Below, piece after piece: positions 29,440 to 42,852 of a stretch of 64,000 nt of DNA (its first letter is position 1; every line of letters starts with the position of its first letter). Made by a program: the position numbers and the translations under genes. The stretch spans positions 31,419 through 95,418 of the forward strand of contig DF241012.1 of the NCBI GenBank assembly GCA_000507305.1, read 5' to 3'. The notes below the pieces were generated by a model. The model was not told the origin of the DNA. It worked only from the letters and a program-made list of their open reading frames with translations, and made no database searches. Source of the stretch: Breviolum minutum Mf 1.05b.01. Taxonomy: Eukaryota > Sar > Dinophyceae > Suessiales > Symbiodiniaceae.

Positions 29440-32400
29440 CCCATTTTTTTGGCCAGCATGAAACCTCCACAGATTGCACGGTTGGAGATGCCACTGGAAG
29501 ACCCAATGTGCCATTGCCTGCCGGTCTGCCACAGTTTGATGCCAACTGGACTGTAAAATAATATATATGTACTCCATCTTTATACGCTTTGAGCTCCACA
29601 CTTGGTACCATTACATCAAAACTGCATCAGGCGTCAAAAATCATTACATCAACAGAAACTCAATCGGTTATACCATTTTTCTTTTTTCTCCAAGTCTTCT
29701 CAAACCCTGCCTTCTTCAACGGAATGGTCCAAAGCCCATACACTGACCATGATTGCAGCCAGGGCGTGCAAGTTGGTCTTTGTTCTGAAGTCTGTTCACA
29801 AACGAAAAGGCTGCAGCAAAGAAGGTCCCCCACCTCGTTTTAATCTCGTTTTTCAGGTTTCGGCACTTTTTCATCATGCGTGACCTCGTTTTCATCATGA
29901 GTGACCTCGTTTACAAGATTTCAAATGTTTTAAACCTACCTCGTTTTGGGAGTCCCCCCATCTCATTTTGACCTCATTTTGCAGGCGGCCAACATTTCCA
30001 CAAACCCTGCTTGACGCCACATGTTGTCGTCTTCATCGTAAATAAATGCAGTTCCTCACATGGGTTCCAATCACTTAGTGGGGGTCGGCGGCACGGGCGG
30101 TAGCCCTTAATAATAATATAATATATATATATATATAATATATGTATAATAAATATAATATTTGTCAAGAAACCTTGGAAATTCTGCGGTGTGAAGACAT
30201 GTCGCAGCTAGAATTGCGGCCATTGTCAAGACAAATGCCATTTCAAAGCGCTCCTGATTCGTACCATCCTTGACTTGTGTCGAGAATCAAGTGGCACAAC
30301 CGTTAGCAGGGCGCTTCTGGATTGTTTGAGCCAAGATGTAAAATAAAAAAGTTCACGAAAACCAAAGTTCTTGTCCCTTGCTGCCGAGTGCTGTTTTCTT
30401 AAAATGCCTTTTCAGTTCCATGGCAGAAACTTTGCTGGAATTGGATGATTTGACTCGATTTTGTCCAGCTTTCTTCCAAGAAATTTGTTGATCTGAGATG
30501 ATGATCCATTCACTAAAACTTACTGTAAACCGTATTTCCATGACCAATGGCTTGAGCACTGACTGCCCCAGTGAGCAAGTGACACCAAGCAGCACCTATC
30601 AGCAACACACCCTGAAAACGAAACCTGGAAAAATGCAGAAAGGGCAGATGCGGTGAAACCAATTTCGACAAAACGGAATCAATCTAACAAAATTCTACGC
30701 AACTGCAGCTTCAAAAGCACAAAGTGTGGGCTGGTGACATTAGGCTGCCAAAGTTGGAAAGTCATAAGGCAGAATATATAGAAAATCATGCAGGTGCAAA
30801 GTAAAGAAATGTCACAGGGTGTCACAAGGAAAGGTATACCTTTCAAACATGTTCAAACCATAACCAGTTTGGAGTATGATCTTTATTCCAAGTAAATTGT
30901 AGTTCTATAAAGTTCTCGAGCACAACAGCCTTGACACCATGCAGAAACTAATAAACATGCAACACGTAAAACATATTGCCGCACGAGGCGGTGGCGGAAG
31001 TTTCAAAGGGTAAAATCTATACATAATTCAGAAGAACATGTGCTTATAGAATCCTTTGTGACAACCTTGATTGATTGAACCTTTGTTCTGATGACTCGAA
31101 AGAAATTGGCATCTGTTGGCTTTCTCGAAGCAGAAACTGCATGCGACAGCAAGTTCTACATGACGCTAAGTCTCTACAAAGTACTACTCCAGTACTACTC
31201 TGTACTCCCAAAGTAATACTTCAGTACTACAACGTACTACTCCGTACTACCCTGTACTACAAAGTACTACTCCACTACTACTCTAAACTACTACTCCAGT
31301 ACTACTCTGTACTACTCCGTACACAAGCAAGCCTGCATCCAACATGTCCATTTTCCTTTTTGGAGAAGTCACACAAGCCTGGCTGGCTGTCTCCTCCGTG
31401 AAACATGTCTCATCAACTGTGCTCCGTGGCTATGCGCTGGGATTCGTGTTGGAATCCCAAATTGAAATGGCGCAATTCTGTGCTGAAAGCAACAGTGGAA
31501 CTGATAGCTGCTCAACAAATCAACGAGCTACAATCAACGAAACAACCAGTTCTAGACAGAATCTGTGGTTTGCAGTCTCCGATAGCAATTTAGGGACATC
31601 CACTGAGACTTTGGGGCCTTATGCTACCACCCGGATTGTGAGCAGCCAGGTGTCAAAAATCAAATTGAAACGTCGTCGAGTGCGGCCTTCCCACACTTGA
31701 CTTGCCTCATCCTTGCTTCCTGCGAGTATCCACCAAGACCTGCCACGGGCAAAGTCAAGAAGGTCAATCGTCTCGTGGCACCAAAACAAAATGCTTCATG
31801 TTGCCAAGGTGATACTCATTGGTACGCATTCATTCAGTAGCGCACCATGTATTTGCTCTTCTCGAGCTGCGAGATGTGGGAAATGCTGAAGTTCTGAGGG
31901 TTGAACTGCACCACCTGCATGTACAGCGAATCACCGCTGGAGTTGTATTCTCAAGTCTTAATATGAAAATTGACATTTGTGCATACGACGGTGTATTGCA
32001 TTTCGCTGCAATGTAATTACTACACTCTGCGCCACTCTGTTACGCTGCCCAACGCATTCCATTACGATGCAATGAACAGAACTACGATACACTTACTCCA
32101 TTACACCACACCGCATTTCAAGGAGGCAGCAGGTTTCGTTCCAGTGCAAAAACCATTCCTTCAAAAATTGGTCTTTCTGTAGCCCCTGTCTTCTGTCGAA
32201 AGGCAACTCTCATTTGCAAGCGGATCTCTCTTTGTCCAGAGAAAGTCCCCGGTAACAAGTAAAGCACCCCGTGAAAGTTGAATGGCGAAAGCTTTCTGGT
32301 TGTCCCAGACCGTGCTTTGAATGATTGCAACGCAGCCCTCTGCATTAATAGAAATTTGTGTATTCGGTGTTCTTACTGCGAGCTCTTTTTACCAAAGAGA

Positions 32401-35400
32401 AATTCTTAAAGGCATTATTCTGATGTTTTTTCTCGGATGCCATTCCCTAAGGGAGAGTTGCTTCAGTCGGTGTGGGCCTTCAAACTTTCAAGTATTGAAT
32501 GCAACAGTCTCTTCTTTCGGAGAAGATTGGCTCAAAAGAACCTCTCTCTTGCAGCAACAAGTCGCTTCTGTAGACAGGCTGGTTGGAGGTAGCATAGTCT
32601 GCACAAATAATCAATCATTGTACTTACGATAATGCACGTAAGAAAATGCATCTACTATATAGAATATTATAAAATGCTAGATTCTATCGTTTTTCCTTCT
32701 TTTTCTATAATATGTGCCTATGAAGGCAAACTCCTAGTGGGACTGCAATCGACGGCCACACAGAAGCGTCTCAAGGGCACCTTGATGCCAACGTTACATG
32801 CAGTGGCTCCTGCTGCATTCGTCTGCACCTTAGAATTCCGATGGGGTGCTACTTATTTTCATGGCAGGCAAAATCTAAGCCCAAAGGTTCCTTCTGTGTG
32901 TCACACCACGGTATACTGCTGATATGGGCCAGCTGGATCCTGTCATCAGGTGGAGAAAATGCATCACCGTGACAGAAGCCTTGAAGCATGAAAGAATAAA
33001 GAAAACTCAGAAAGAGTTTTCAAGTCAAAAAAGCCAGCCAGCGTAGCCATGTTCGGTGGTGGGCTTGCTGGTGTGCCCCAGATTGTGCCTGTGGCTGCAT
33101 CCTTAACAAAGAAAGATAATATCGTTCTCCCATAATCATGGAAGTGGAACATTACCCGAAATGGAAGGAAACTATTGGAGGGACCGATTTTCCGCTACCA
33201 TGATTGTGGGAGGAAGAGTGGGATTTGAAGCTTCCCAAACCTTTCTCCAAAATTGCAAAACAAGAAACATCCGCAGAACTCTGCACTTACAGTATGTTGT
33301 TGTTGTAGCGGCACAATTTCAGTCCCTTTAACTGAGAGACAAGCGAGCTGCAAGCCTAAGGGAAGTTCAGCCTCAGAGAAGCTTGCAAGTGTGTTCATCT
33401 CCACGAACAAAACCTTCCTGGCAAAGTAACCATTTCCAACCATTTCAAACCGCTTCCAGTATGTTCTAGGCTTGAGTGAACATCTCTACGATACCTGGGA
33501 TCTGCTGCATGTGCTGTGATTTCAAGCAAAATCTGAGTTTGAAAGGTCTGATCTATACTCATGAACTTCATTCTTCAGTCGCTGGCCGGCTCACAATGAA
33601 ATCGGCCTTGAGAGTCATGAGTGAACATGTGACAGTAAATTGCCAGCATCTGTTCATCCACAAAACCTGACGAATGCCGGACCAGTGGCAATTGTTATTA
33701 TTACCATCATTATCATCGTTCTTATTAGTGTCATTGTTGTTGTTATCACTATTGTTATTGTTATCATCATGTAAATTATCATTATCATGTTCATCATTAT
33801 TATTTCATTATTCTTATACTACTGTATTGTTGTTATTATTTGCTGCGTCAAATCTTAAGGGTTGCTTGCCCTTGGCACTCCTTAAGCGATGGTATTGGGT
33901 GCGACTTGCTCGTGTAGGTTGGAGCCGGAAACTCCAAATCTGCCAACCAAAATAATGTCTCTTATACTTCGGGCCTACGGCCTACGCTTCCACAACTACC
34001 CCTCCCTTTGATGTTTTCCTTCCTCCCCAAGTACGAACGGCAAACCCCTTGAATGCCTCCGCTTGCTCCCTGAGGAAGTACCGGACGCACCTGCATAAAG
34101 AAGCCAAAAGACAAGTCTGGCAAAGTTGTGAAGATGCACGTGCAGATACGTGCAAAAACAGCATGAAACAGCAAAACCGTTTTTCACTCATCATATTGCA
34201 ATTCGAACAGAAAAAACATGTTTTGGAGTCACATGATGTCACATGTGTCAAACAAGTGCTGGAGTCTTCCCGTTGCAGGTCCTCTAGTATCCTCCCGTTT
34301 GGCTCAACCAAACACTTTCAGAACATACATGTCAATCATCCACTGGCCTCTCGGTATTGACCAGCCACCATCACAACATTGTCGTTAGGATACTTGAACC
34401 TGGCTTAATTGTAAAAGTGTTTCCGCCAAACATGATTGAGTGAATGCTGCGAATGCTATTCTCATCTCTTTTTTGGCCTTACATTGCGTCCGTGCATGTC
34501 TTGCAATGGACTACGCGTCTACACTGCCGGTTTGGATGTGCCCCCAAACAACACGTCTCCCAGTCTTGGGGCGGCGCCCTGCACTCATTGCCATGTTTCC
34601 ACCATCGGCTCGTTCTCCCTCTGTGCTTGGCACCCTTCCGTAGAACGCCTTTGGAGAAGGCGACAAGCTGAGCCAACAAAACGCCAATCAAACCAGAAAA
34701 GATCTAATTGCGATACCATTAAAACCAGTGCTTTTTTGCTTTGAAAGCTCGCGGCGATTGAATGGTGCTGTGGTCACTTTTTTCACTGACTGTGGGAAGA
34801 ACAAAGTTTGGCAAATCTTGGCTCCCTGGTGCGGGCGGCCCATAGAAAACATGTATCATTACCTGAGTCCGCTGCTGGCTGTGAAAAGTTCATAGGGAGA
34901 GACCTCGGAAGAAGCGGTTGGAAATAGTTTATGAGAAATGTCATCCACCTTCAATTCTCTCTTGTTGATTCACTTCTATGTAGTTTTATTGTTAGAAATG
35001 CAGCACGCACATCTTTTAAATCTAGAGTTTCACATTTTTTGGCATGTAATTTTTCAGCCGTCTCCCAGTGCTTTTCACTTTCATCGTCCTTGTGTTAGCA
35101 TTTCTGACTCTTCGTTTGAAAGCTCAGTGTTCTGCCGTGGATCAATCTGACCACCAGGGAAGCCAGCAGCACCTGGTGACGTTGCTTCTCGAAAAAAGCT
35201 GAAAATTGAATGATGAAAATGTACTGTAGAAGGGACTCAAAAGTAACAATAAAATTGAAGAGATAAATATCGGCTAATATCGGCAACGTTGGGTTTTGTC
35301 ACTATGCACCTGAGTTGTTCATCACCGGAACCTGCACCATCTGCAACATGTAAGGAGTTGGCCTTGGAAAAACGTTTTTGCTGTCGGTACATGTCGTCAT

Positions 35401-35695
35401 ACGGCTACGAGCATACAAGTGTGAAGTTTCTGATGCTGGACACCCACATTGAGATCGAGTCGATCCCCAATTCGCCTCCGTTGGTTGTTGTGAGTACCTG
35501 AAAACTTAGATCGCGTGGTTCTATCAAGTGACAGTCGGAAAAAGCTCCGTTGCTCATTGTTTCAGGGCACATCTCAAAGCCAAGTGAGTCAACCTCAGTG
35601 ACGCTTTGAATTTCAAACGTTTGCAGCTCTATCTTTGCTGAAGCACAATGAAAGATTCCAAAAAAGCTCAGAAACAGTTGAGGCATTCGCTTCAA
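29440..35695 (-). CDS. Unknown multi-exon gene, secreted or membrane protein
   Basis: The first exon (35695-35498) starts with ATG and a signal-peptide-like stretch (MKRMPQLFLSFFGIFHCASA) and ends at CAG/GTACTC. Exons then follow at 35340-35310, about 35197-35102 (SPGAAGFPGGQIDPRQN), 34948-34863, 34785-34726, about 34667-34520 (NMAMSAGRRPKTGRRVVWGH), 33417-33291, about 32828-32735 (NAAGATACNVGIKVPLRRF), 32598-32485, about 32339-32165 (QKAFAIQLSRGALLVTGDFL), 31945-31834, and shorter ones at 31721, 31603, 31527, 31386, 31122 and 30764. Later exons at 30611-30524 (GVLLIGAAWCHLLTGAV), 30268-30174 (MAFVLTMAAILAATCL), 30050-29983 and 29845-29751 include hydrophobic, probably membrane-spanning, segments. 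Several junctions close in phase (for example 34863/34785, 32485/32339). A possible stop at 31834 means this may be two genes. No family was recognised. Confidence 0.5.
30108..30160. repeat. AT-rich microsatellite
   Basis: A tract of AATAATATAATATATATATA type in an intron of the gene above. Confidence 0.9.
31177..31325 (+). repeat. Degenerate GTACTACTC repeat
   Basis: Units of TACTACTCCAGTACTACTCT type cover 150 bases in an intron. The unit is near-palindromic around GTAC, so the tract can fold back on itself. Confidence 0.9.
33689..33842 (+). repeat. Degenerate trinucleotide repeat (ATT/ATC/GTT)
   Basis: About 150 bases of mixed TTATTATTACCATCATTATC units, pyrimidine-rich on this strand, in an intron. 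Confidence 0.9.
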
Positions 35696-36794
35696 ATGGG
35701 GAGCTCACCAATAGATTGCTTGCTATAACTTCCCACACTCAAGTCGAACTACGTAGAAATATGAGCTGCTACAAATTCTGAAGTGTATACAGTAACTTTT
35801 GTATCGGAATATCCATCAAACAAATGTCAGGTGATTGTCTGCATTGATTGACCTGGAGCAGCAAATAGCGATTGCATCATGCAAGAGAGCAGTCAATAAC
35901 AATCAGTGGCCCTCAGAGGATCAAGTATAGAGATCAAGATAAATCAAGCATTCAAGTATCCATTGGATCCGTATCATTCCGTATCCATCTTCTGCTTGAA
36001 ATATCTTGAAATAGGCTGAAAAAGCATCGCGGCCATGCATGAGACTTTTGCACGCCGAGCTGTGCCTGGCAGGCGCCACAAATCAATCAAAACTTGTACC
36101 GATTCACACCTAATGAACTCAATATAATCTTAGCAAACAAAAAACCTGCTATCAATTCATGCTTGAGAACAAGATCAAGCAAAGAGTGTATGTAAAAGCA
36201 AAAGGCGAGGAGTGAATGATACTAGTTCTTAGATTTGTTCCTAGAGGATAGGATAGCTCACAGCATGAAGATTTTATGCCCAATTTTTCCTTAGGAAAAC
36301 CCTGCATATTCAAGCAGTCAGTACAGAGTATGTTCCGGTTTTTGATGGAGGATGGGTGTATCCCCTCCGTTTGCCGATTCCTTTGTACCAGCAGGCCCTG
36401 CGGGTGGTAAGCCTTCAATCACTTGAATCGTCTACTCACAAAACTATCGATTCCGATGAATTACACAAGGACAACAAAAAGTGTGCCATTTGTCACAGGT
36501 GACTGTCTGAACATGGCAGGGGTTGCTTCTAGTCCGGCTTGTCCACGCAGTCGCCATTTTGCTGGACCTTAGATACAAAGAACTGAAAACAAACTAATAC
36601 GATACTATGGGCTAGGGAAAGGTTCAGACATGTTCACACTGCTATGGCTTCTAAGCTTTTCTTTTGGCTTGCTTCGTCTTCCTTTCACCTTTTGTTTGCA
36701 AACATGCCCTCAATGAAATATCAGCAATTTTCCACCGCTAAATCATGAGGCAAAACTAGCATAGTGTCGTGTGAACTTGTCGATTGGATTAAGC
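35696..36794. other. Intergenic with one possible exon
   Basis: One minus-strand stretch (about 36412-36310) reads GLPPAGPAGTKESANGGDTP and could be a low-complexity exon. The rest shows nothing I can support. Confidence 0.35.
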
Positions 36795-37215
36795 ACAAAG
36801 CGCATTGCTGACATCCATTGAAGCAGATCCAAGCGCTCTCGTGCCTAAACAAGTTGTGGCTGAAGCAGTAGCACCTTTGTATTCAATGATGGCAAAGCCT
36901 CCCACGAGCCTTCCTGAATCTCGACGGAGTGATGACTTCCAGAGGCAGATGTAGCGGAAGCCTTTGCAAAGCCAAATCCCAACTGAATAAACCCCACTAG
37001 GAGCTGCTTTTCATGTTGTTGTGCTGTCCACGCCTCGCGAATCTTTCGAAGGAACCACTGCTCAAAAACCTTCTGATGAGCCTGAAGCTACAGTCTTGAT
37101 TTATTGGAGACAGTCTATCTAGTCTGCGAAAAGAACCCAAACGAAAATCGCTGAAGACAGGTGAGACAAAGAACCCAAGAGGAAGCACGTTGAATTGCCG
37201 CAGTTCTGATCCCTC
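36795..37215 (-). CDS. Unknown gene fragment, three exons, possible C-terminus
   Basis: Exon about 37215-37130 reads EVGITNEARGIRTAAIQRAS. Exon about 37090-37005 reads QAHQKVFEQWFLRKIREAW, a charged helix. Exon about 36962-36795 reads GFRYICLWKSSLRRDSGRLV then GGFAIIEYKGATASATTC, and ends in-frame with a stop. Other frames are also partly open, so exon choice is uncertain. No domain was recognised. Confidence 0.4.
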
Positions 37216-37386
37216 TGGCCTCGTTGGTGATTCCAACTTCAGCAAAAAAACTGCGATCAAATTGAGGCCTCCGCTGCGTTTTTGCTTTTGCCCTAAATGA
37301 AAGGCTGCAAACTATTCACTACATTAAGTAAATTAATATCATATCAATTATGAATATGATATCTAATATTGCAAATATGAATATAG

Positions 37387-37424
37387 TCCGCCGAACCCGT
37401 TTTGCTTAGGGGGAGCGCGCCAGA
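37387..37424 (+). repeat. Diverged copy of the 48-base dispersed repeat
   Basis: GCTTAGGGGGAGCGCGCC matches the core of the repeat at 29050 and 63937 with several changes. An open plus-strand frame (37427-37780) follows but shows no domain. Confidence 0.65.
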
Positions 37425-38301
37425 GAATGGACGTCCAAGCATCTAACGGGTGCAGGTGTGAGTTAGAGAGTGTTCGTCAGTTGGAGAGGCGGACCCGCCT
37501 TGCTCAGGTTGCCTTTAGAGGAGCGCTATTCATTTTTCTGCAGGGAGGAGAAGGTGTCGGTAGAAAGTTTTTGCATGGAGTTTTCTGCAGGGTGTTCTTG
37601 TATATTCTACATTCTACTCAGAACCTTCGTGTCTCACATCAAAAGACTTTGCAGCCTCTGCAGGATTGTCCCATGGCTCTGAGCATCAAACGTGCTATTT
37701 GTAAATGTCGTGTAGGCCAGGAATACCTGGCAATGCGGCAACGATTCTCCGTACCTGTTCTTTTTGTTTGTAGCAAATGATGGTCGGCTATAAATTGGAT
37801 GTCTTTCAATCACATCATGTCATCATATTGGAGCAAGGGATGGGAGCATGAGAAGAATATGAACGCCATCAGCAATTGTTGTGCATACCCAGGATGTCCA
37901 AAGCATCTGTGTTGCTTTCAGCACTCTGTAGCTGTAAACTCACTTTGCAATATGAACAAATTGGTTTCCTAGTCCCGGCCAAGCTTGTGTCCCGAGCAAC
38001 ATGCACCTGTTCAGGTTCATCAAAGAATGTCTTCAATGCAGCCTGGCAGATCTAGAATGATCCTAATGCTTCACTGTAGGAAAATTCTGAGCAACACGTC
38101 GATAAGTTTGCTCCATGAGTTATACAGTATGTTGCATAGAATTTATTTTGATAATGTGACCGTGTCATTGTATAACTTTATATACAATGTATATATATAT
38201 ATGTGGTGAATGAAATCATGATTCTTTTCTATGCTCTGACATTCTCCAGCTTTCTGTTCTGATTCACATCTCATGGTGTTCCTCCTTTTACATCCATTTA
38301 C
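37425..38301. other. Unassigned
   Basis: Contains a 117-codon plus-strand frame (37427-37780) without recognisable motifs and a short AT tract near 38195. Not enough to call a gene. Confidence 0.35.
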
Positions 38302-41290
38302 CATGAAACCACTTCCCACTGCGCTGACATGGTAGCATCTGACGCCATGTCCCAAAGACAGAAGCCATTTGTCCAAAGGTCCGCCTGTGAGCAGCTGTCC
38401 CTCTTCACTGCAAAAGACCAAAAAAAAAACTGCAACAAATTCCAAGTGGATATATTGATTGAAAAAGATCTTCAAAAATCTATGCAATGTGAAAGGTTCA
38501 AAGACTTCTAAGTTCTAGCAAGTCAAAGTTTGGCATCTTTCCCATCCTGGAGGCTCACACCAGCTTTGTGGACAGTCATTGAAACCGGCGACATGTGCAG
38601 CGTAGGTGCCTTGGTGCACTCAACCCACCATCAAATAGATGGGAAAGATGCAGCATCCATCGCAGTATATAGTACATACATTATTTTCATACTGCTTTGT
38701 CTTGTACTATATCAATCTATCTACAGTACGTACATCTTACCTTCATTACTGCTAATCTGTTTATCACTACTATTCTGTCACTCTAGTGCCTCTTTCTTGT
38801 AACATTTTGAGCGAACCTCTTTCAAAATGGTTTTGATTTACTGCTGATGTGAGCTTGCTGAAAAAGTTGGACAAAGCAAAGCCAAGGTGTGTCTCTCTGT
38901 CTCTTATTGTGTTCGTTGCCTTCGTGTTCTTTCAAAGTGGTAGAGATACAAAGATCGTTTGCATCGTTTTTGACTCATTCTGTCACTCTGTCTTTCACAT
39001 CTCTCAGATTCCGTACTCTCCATCTTCTGTTTGCGTAACGGTTTGGCCTGAATTCACAGAAGGATTCTCGTGCAGATTTGGTGGTGTATTCACCTGTATA
39101 CACCCGAGCCCTTGCTTGAACCAGTCTAGAGAATAGAGCACTCCAATACCTCTTCAGCTGGAGCACCTCTATCTCTTCCGTTTCAAACCATCTTCGAAAC
39201 CTCATGAGCAAAAGCTAGGCCCGAAGTAGGATCACGATCAAAGATGATCAAAGCACATCTTGCATTTCAACTGTTCGAATTCTCTACATGTTTTTCAGTT
39301 CTTTCTGCAGTTTCTTACCTTCCCATTGTCAGGCCTTGCCCTTTCTAGCTGAGTGCTCTGCACTTTCTTGTGACGCAGGTCCGAGATGCCAAAATCCTCA
39401 AAAAAACGAGCCTCAAAAGCAGTCCAAGCCACATTCGCTTGATGTTGGCAACTGTACTTTACAAGCCTTCATAGAACATGAGCTGTTCGTGAAGACCAAA
39501 CCATGCGTTTAGTGCAGCTGTTCGACCCTCGTTTTCTTCCTGTCAAACTTGGTGTCCTGCATCCAGGAATCCATTCGAAAGGTACAGCTGTCTTGCCTTC
39601 ATCGACACATGCTTTGCCGTTTTGCTAATTCATGGCAGACTGCAATCACTGTACTTAGCAGCCTTGCAGGGTACTACAGTAGCTTGCTTGTAGATCCCTT
39701 TCAGACTTTCATTTTGATTCATCTTGTTCAATTCTTAAGGAGTCTTTCGCATGTGCTTGGGTTGCCACCCATGGGCCTCTTCAAAGGAGGCAAATGCATT
39801 TGCCACAGAGTGCAAGTACTTGTCCACGCCTGGTTGTCGATGAGCTGCACAAGAGTCTAAGAGGATTGCACTATCAAACAATCCGAAAGAGCAAACTCCG
39901 GAGGGATTCTTGCGACATGTTCAGATGATCTACATACAAGCAAACCAAACTTATTACCGCGCACATTCCAAATAGAATTCTGCTTCTGCTGAGGCTAGTG
40001 TGTCTTGTAAATTCAAAAAGTGCCACTTTCTGAAATTTTCATGACAGGTGGAAAAGACAATAACTTTGCATAAACAGACAATCACTTGCAGTAACCGTAG
40101 TAGCCCGTTCAGCTGGTTTAGTCGCCATTCTGCCTGCTGTCGAATCCATCCGCAGCCATCTTGGCAATTCCATGGCTCCCAGCTACTGTTGCTGTACCAT
40201 CCAGGATCGGAGACGTGGTCTTACGTCGTCTTTTTAAACTGTAGACAGGGATCAAAAACGGCAAGGATGACTTGTCGACATCTATCGAACATCTCTTTTG
40301 TGGTCAGAAAAAAAGCGTCTGTGGCTACAGATCTACGCAGATCTACATAGCAAGCGTCATACTCTTGGAAGAAGCTCACAATGCTCATCCAACAACGAGG
40401 CCACATGTCTTGTCTCTCCTATTTCATGCCCACGGGCCATGGACAAATGAAAGCTCAAGAGCCAAGAAAGCACGCGAAACGAGTGAAAAGTGCAAAGGTG
40501 CGAAAGCTATATGAAGGTAGGTTTTCTACACACACATCCATGTGCAAACGCATGGAAAAGTCCAAAATCGGCTGAGAAATTCTGAAAGTACAAGAGTATT
40601 TCTATCATTTCTATTATTTCTATTATGTCCATCCAGGTCCATCCATCATTTCTATATCATTTCAATCCCGGTTTTTTTCCAATCAAACCTTTTTCAGAAT
40701 CCTCTTTGGGATCCTCGGACTGGAAGGCTGGTGAGAAGGGATCTGGTGCGATCGGGTGATACACTTCGAGTGAAGCGCATAGAAATGCGCAAAGAATTTC
40801 GATGGATAGAAACGAATTCTGAACATATTGAATATTTCAACATCATGATTTCACAACATCCTGGTAACACACCTAGACCTTTGCATACCTATGCATAGTC
40901 TTGCATATGGCAGTGTCTCAGAATATAGCTGATCCATATTATGGAAACTCAAGAAATTGCATCTGTTAGCAGCTTCACAGAGAGCAGTGAAACAGAGACG
41001 TCACCTGGAGCCTGCAAAGCAAGGCAAAGAATTCTTATCAAAAAATGAAGGATGATTAAGGAAATGAGGCCAGGTTATCACAGGTCATGGCATATATGAT
41101 CATATCCGACTCAAAAGGTGGGTGACAGGTAGACGACTATTGCCTTAGTAAGCCTTAGTGGTATCTTGTGGTATCTCAGGATCCTTCTGATCAACTGCTG
41201 AATCTGTTTGCATTTCTGTGAATTTGGGCACCTCCAAGAGAATCCGCCAGCATCTTTGATGGAGGAGAAAGGCCCGGCATCAGCTTGGCT
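38302..41290 (-). CDS. Unknown multi-exon gene
   Basis: Exons with consistent minus-strand coding character: about 41290-41190 (KLMPGLSPPSKMLADSLGGA), about 40375-40228 (YDACYVDLRRSVATDAFFL then TKEMFDRCRQVILAVFDP), about 40201-40097 (SSWEPWNCQDGCGWIRQQAE), about 39929-39870, about 39845-39740 (VDKYLHSVANAFASFEEAHG), about 39526-39469 (ALNAWFGLHEQLMFYE), about 39448-39325 (VAWTAFEARFFEDFGISDL), about 39199-39092 (TEEIEVLQLKRYWSALFSRL) and 38407-38302 (SQADLWTNGFCLWDMASDAT). The 39469/39448 junction uses a GC donor and closes in phase; 39325 and 38302 have GTAAGA and GTAAAT donors. The protein is rich in aromatic and charged residues. I could not place it in a family, and it may be part of a longer gene. 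Confidence 0.5.
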
Positions 41291-41299
41291 GCTTTCCTG

Positions 41300-42127
41300 C
41301 ATGTTGCATCAGAACTGTTGCTAAGCTCGCTCTCGGTTTTGATACAGTTCAGATTTTGACATGGTTTGGGCCATCAGTACAGTGGGTTCTGCAAACGTTG
41401 CATGCCATCACCCAAGTTGCACTGTCCCGGTTCCAGCAAGCCGAATGACTGGAGTCAGGAAGCCAACAGCCTCCAGTGCTCTTCACACTTCTCTTTTGTG
41501 AAGTGAAAACCAAATGTCAGCACACCTACCTTTGCACTTGAATGCTCTACCTCCTACCTTTGCCTCTCACAGCACACTGGAAGACCAGAGTTTTTTTTAC
41601 CGCTTTCCCCCGCCAATAAATCCCGATGCAGCTGGTAGCAGCATCTACATACAGTAATTGGGGACAATGACTAAGCGGGCAAGAATGATCAAAAACATAC
41701 TGAAATAAGTCAAATATAGTCAAATGCTTTCAATTTTTTACCATATCTTGTGGCGTTGTTACTGTAAACGCTCTTCGATTCACTCATGCCTCATGCCTCA
41801 TGCCTCGCCTCGGCTGGAGGTGCCTCTGCAAAGTGGTGCGTAGCTACCATTCCCCCGTTCACCTGCAAAGAAGTCAAGCGTTCTTAAGCCCTTGAGGCCG
41901 TTTCTGCCCCACAAACTACAGTAAGTGACTGTATAAAAGATCTGCCGTTTTGCCCAAGTCACAGAGATTCGCATCAAGGCACCACCTTCGCGATTACACC
42001 TGGAAAAGAAATCTTGCTGGCGAGCATAGTTTCAAGATAAGATTGTCTTTTTGAGGATACTTCATAGCATACCGATTGGACAGCATGGAGTCGACTTAAG
42101 GCCGAAAAAGAAGTTGTTGTTGTATAT
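41300..42127. other. Intron or spacer, nothing identified
   Basis: No convincing exon, repeat array or RNA gene seen. Confidence 0.4.
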
Positions 42128-42290
42128 TTTTGTTGAAAGAACTTGAAGCTTTCACAATTGGCCTGAAGAGCACTCCGACACGATCTCCCATGCGCAATCC
42201 CTGAGCAGAACTTGCACAGCTGCTTGTAGCGACTATGCAATCGTTGTTGAAGTGAATCTGCTGCTCAGATCCAGTGCTTCTCGCCGACAC
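42128..42290 (-). CDS. Candidate exon, unknown protein
   Basis: Reads STGSEQQIHFNNDCIVATSS followed by GLRMGDRVGVLFRPIVKASS. The MGDRVGVLF wording recalls SPRY-type domains, but one exon is too little to assign. It lies downstream of the carrier gene on the same strand. Confidence 0.4.
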
Positions 42291-42852
42291 GCGGTGTCAA
42301 ATCTTTTTTTCTGTACTCCAAGAAGCAGGCTGGAATGTAAAGGGATGGAAGGCCAGCTGCACTTTCAATTTGCACGAAACTGTTACAACACATCAATAAT
42401 CATCTTAATCATCTGGATCATTGTCTTAACCATCCTAACCATTCTTAACCTAGAAGGCTCTCAGCTTTGGCGGAGATCCCAAAGACATCCAAAACGAGGC
42501 GAAGATCTCCGGCACTCACACCAAGCAGCTCCTGAGAGCATAAAACTTCAAGGGACTTTCAAGGCTGAGCATTGAAAATCACTGATCGAATCAAAACGAT
42601 ACAAATTGAAGGAACAATGAGCACACTCTTGCTGCACCTTCACACTGTCATAAATCAAGAACTGGGCACAAATTGCCTCGGATACAGAAGCACAAGGCTA
42701 TGCACATTTATATACAAACGTAACACACGCCAAACAAAGGAAGACCCTGTCTTGGATTCCGGCCTGCTTATTCTTGGTGTTTGTTTTCTGTGTTTTGTTT
42801 CGTTTTAAAATGCTTCAAAAAGGCTGCTTAGATTGAGTATGATTGAGTCAAC

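Noticed and set aside
29440..29550. Possible transporter motif HWVFQWHLQP
   Set aside because: A vague similarity to betaine/carnitine transporters in one frame only; another frame is equally open.
35100..35197. Possible Nudix box in SPGAAGFPGGQIDP
   Set aside because: The GFPGGxxDP phrase fits CoA-type Nudix proteins, but the REUxEE part does not follow.
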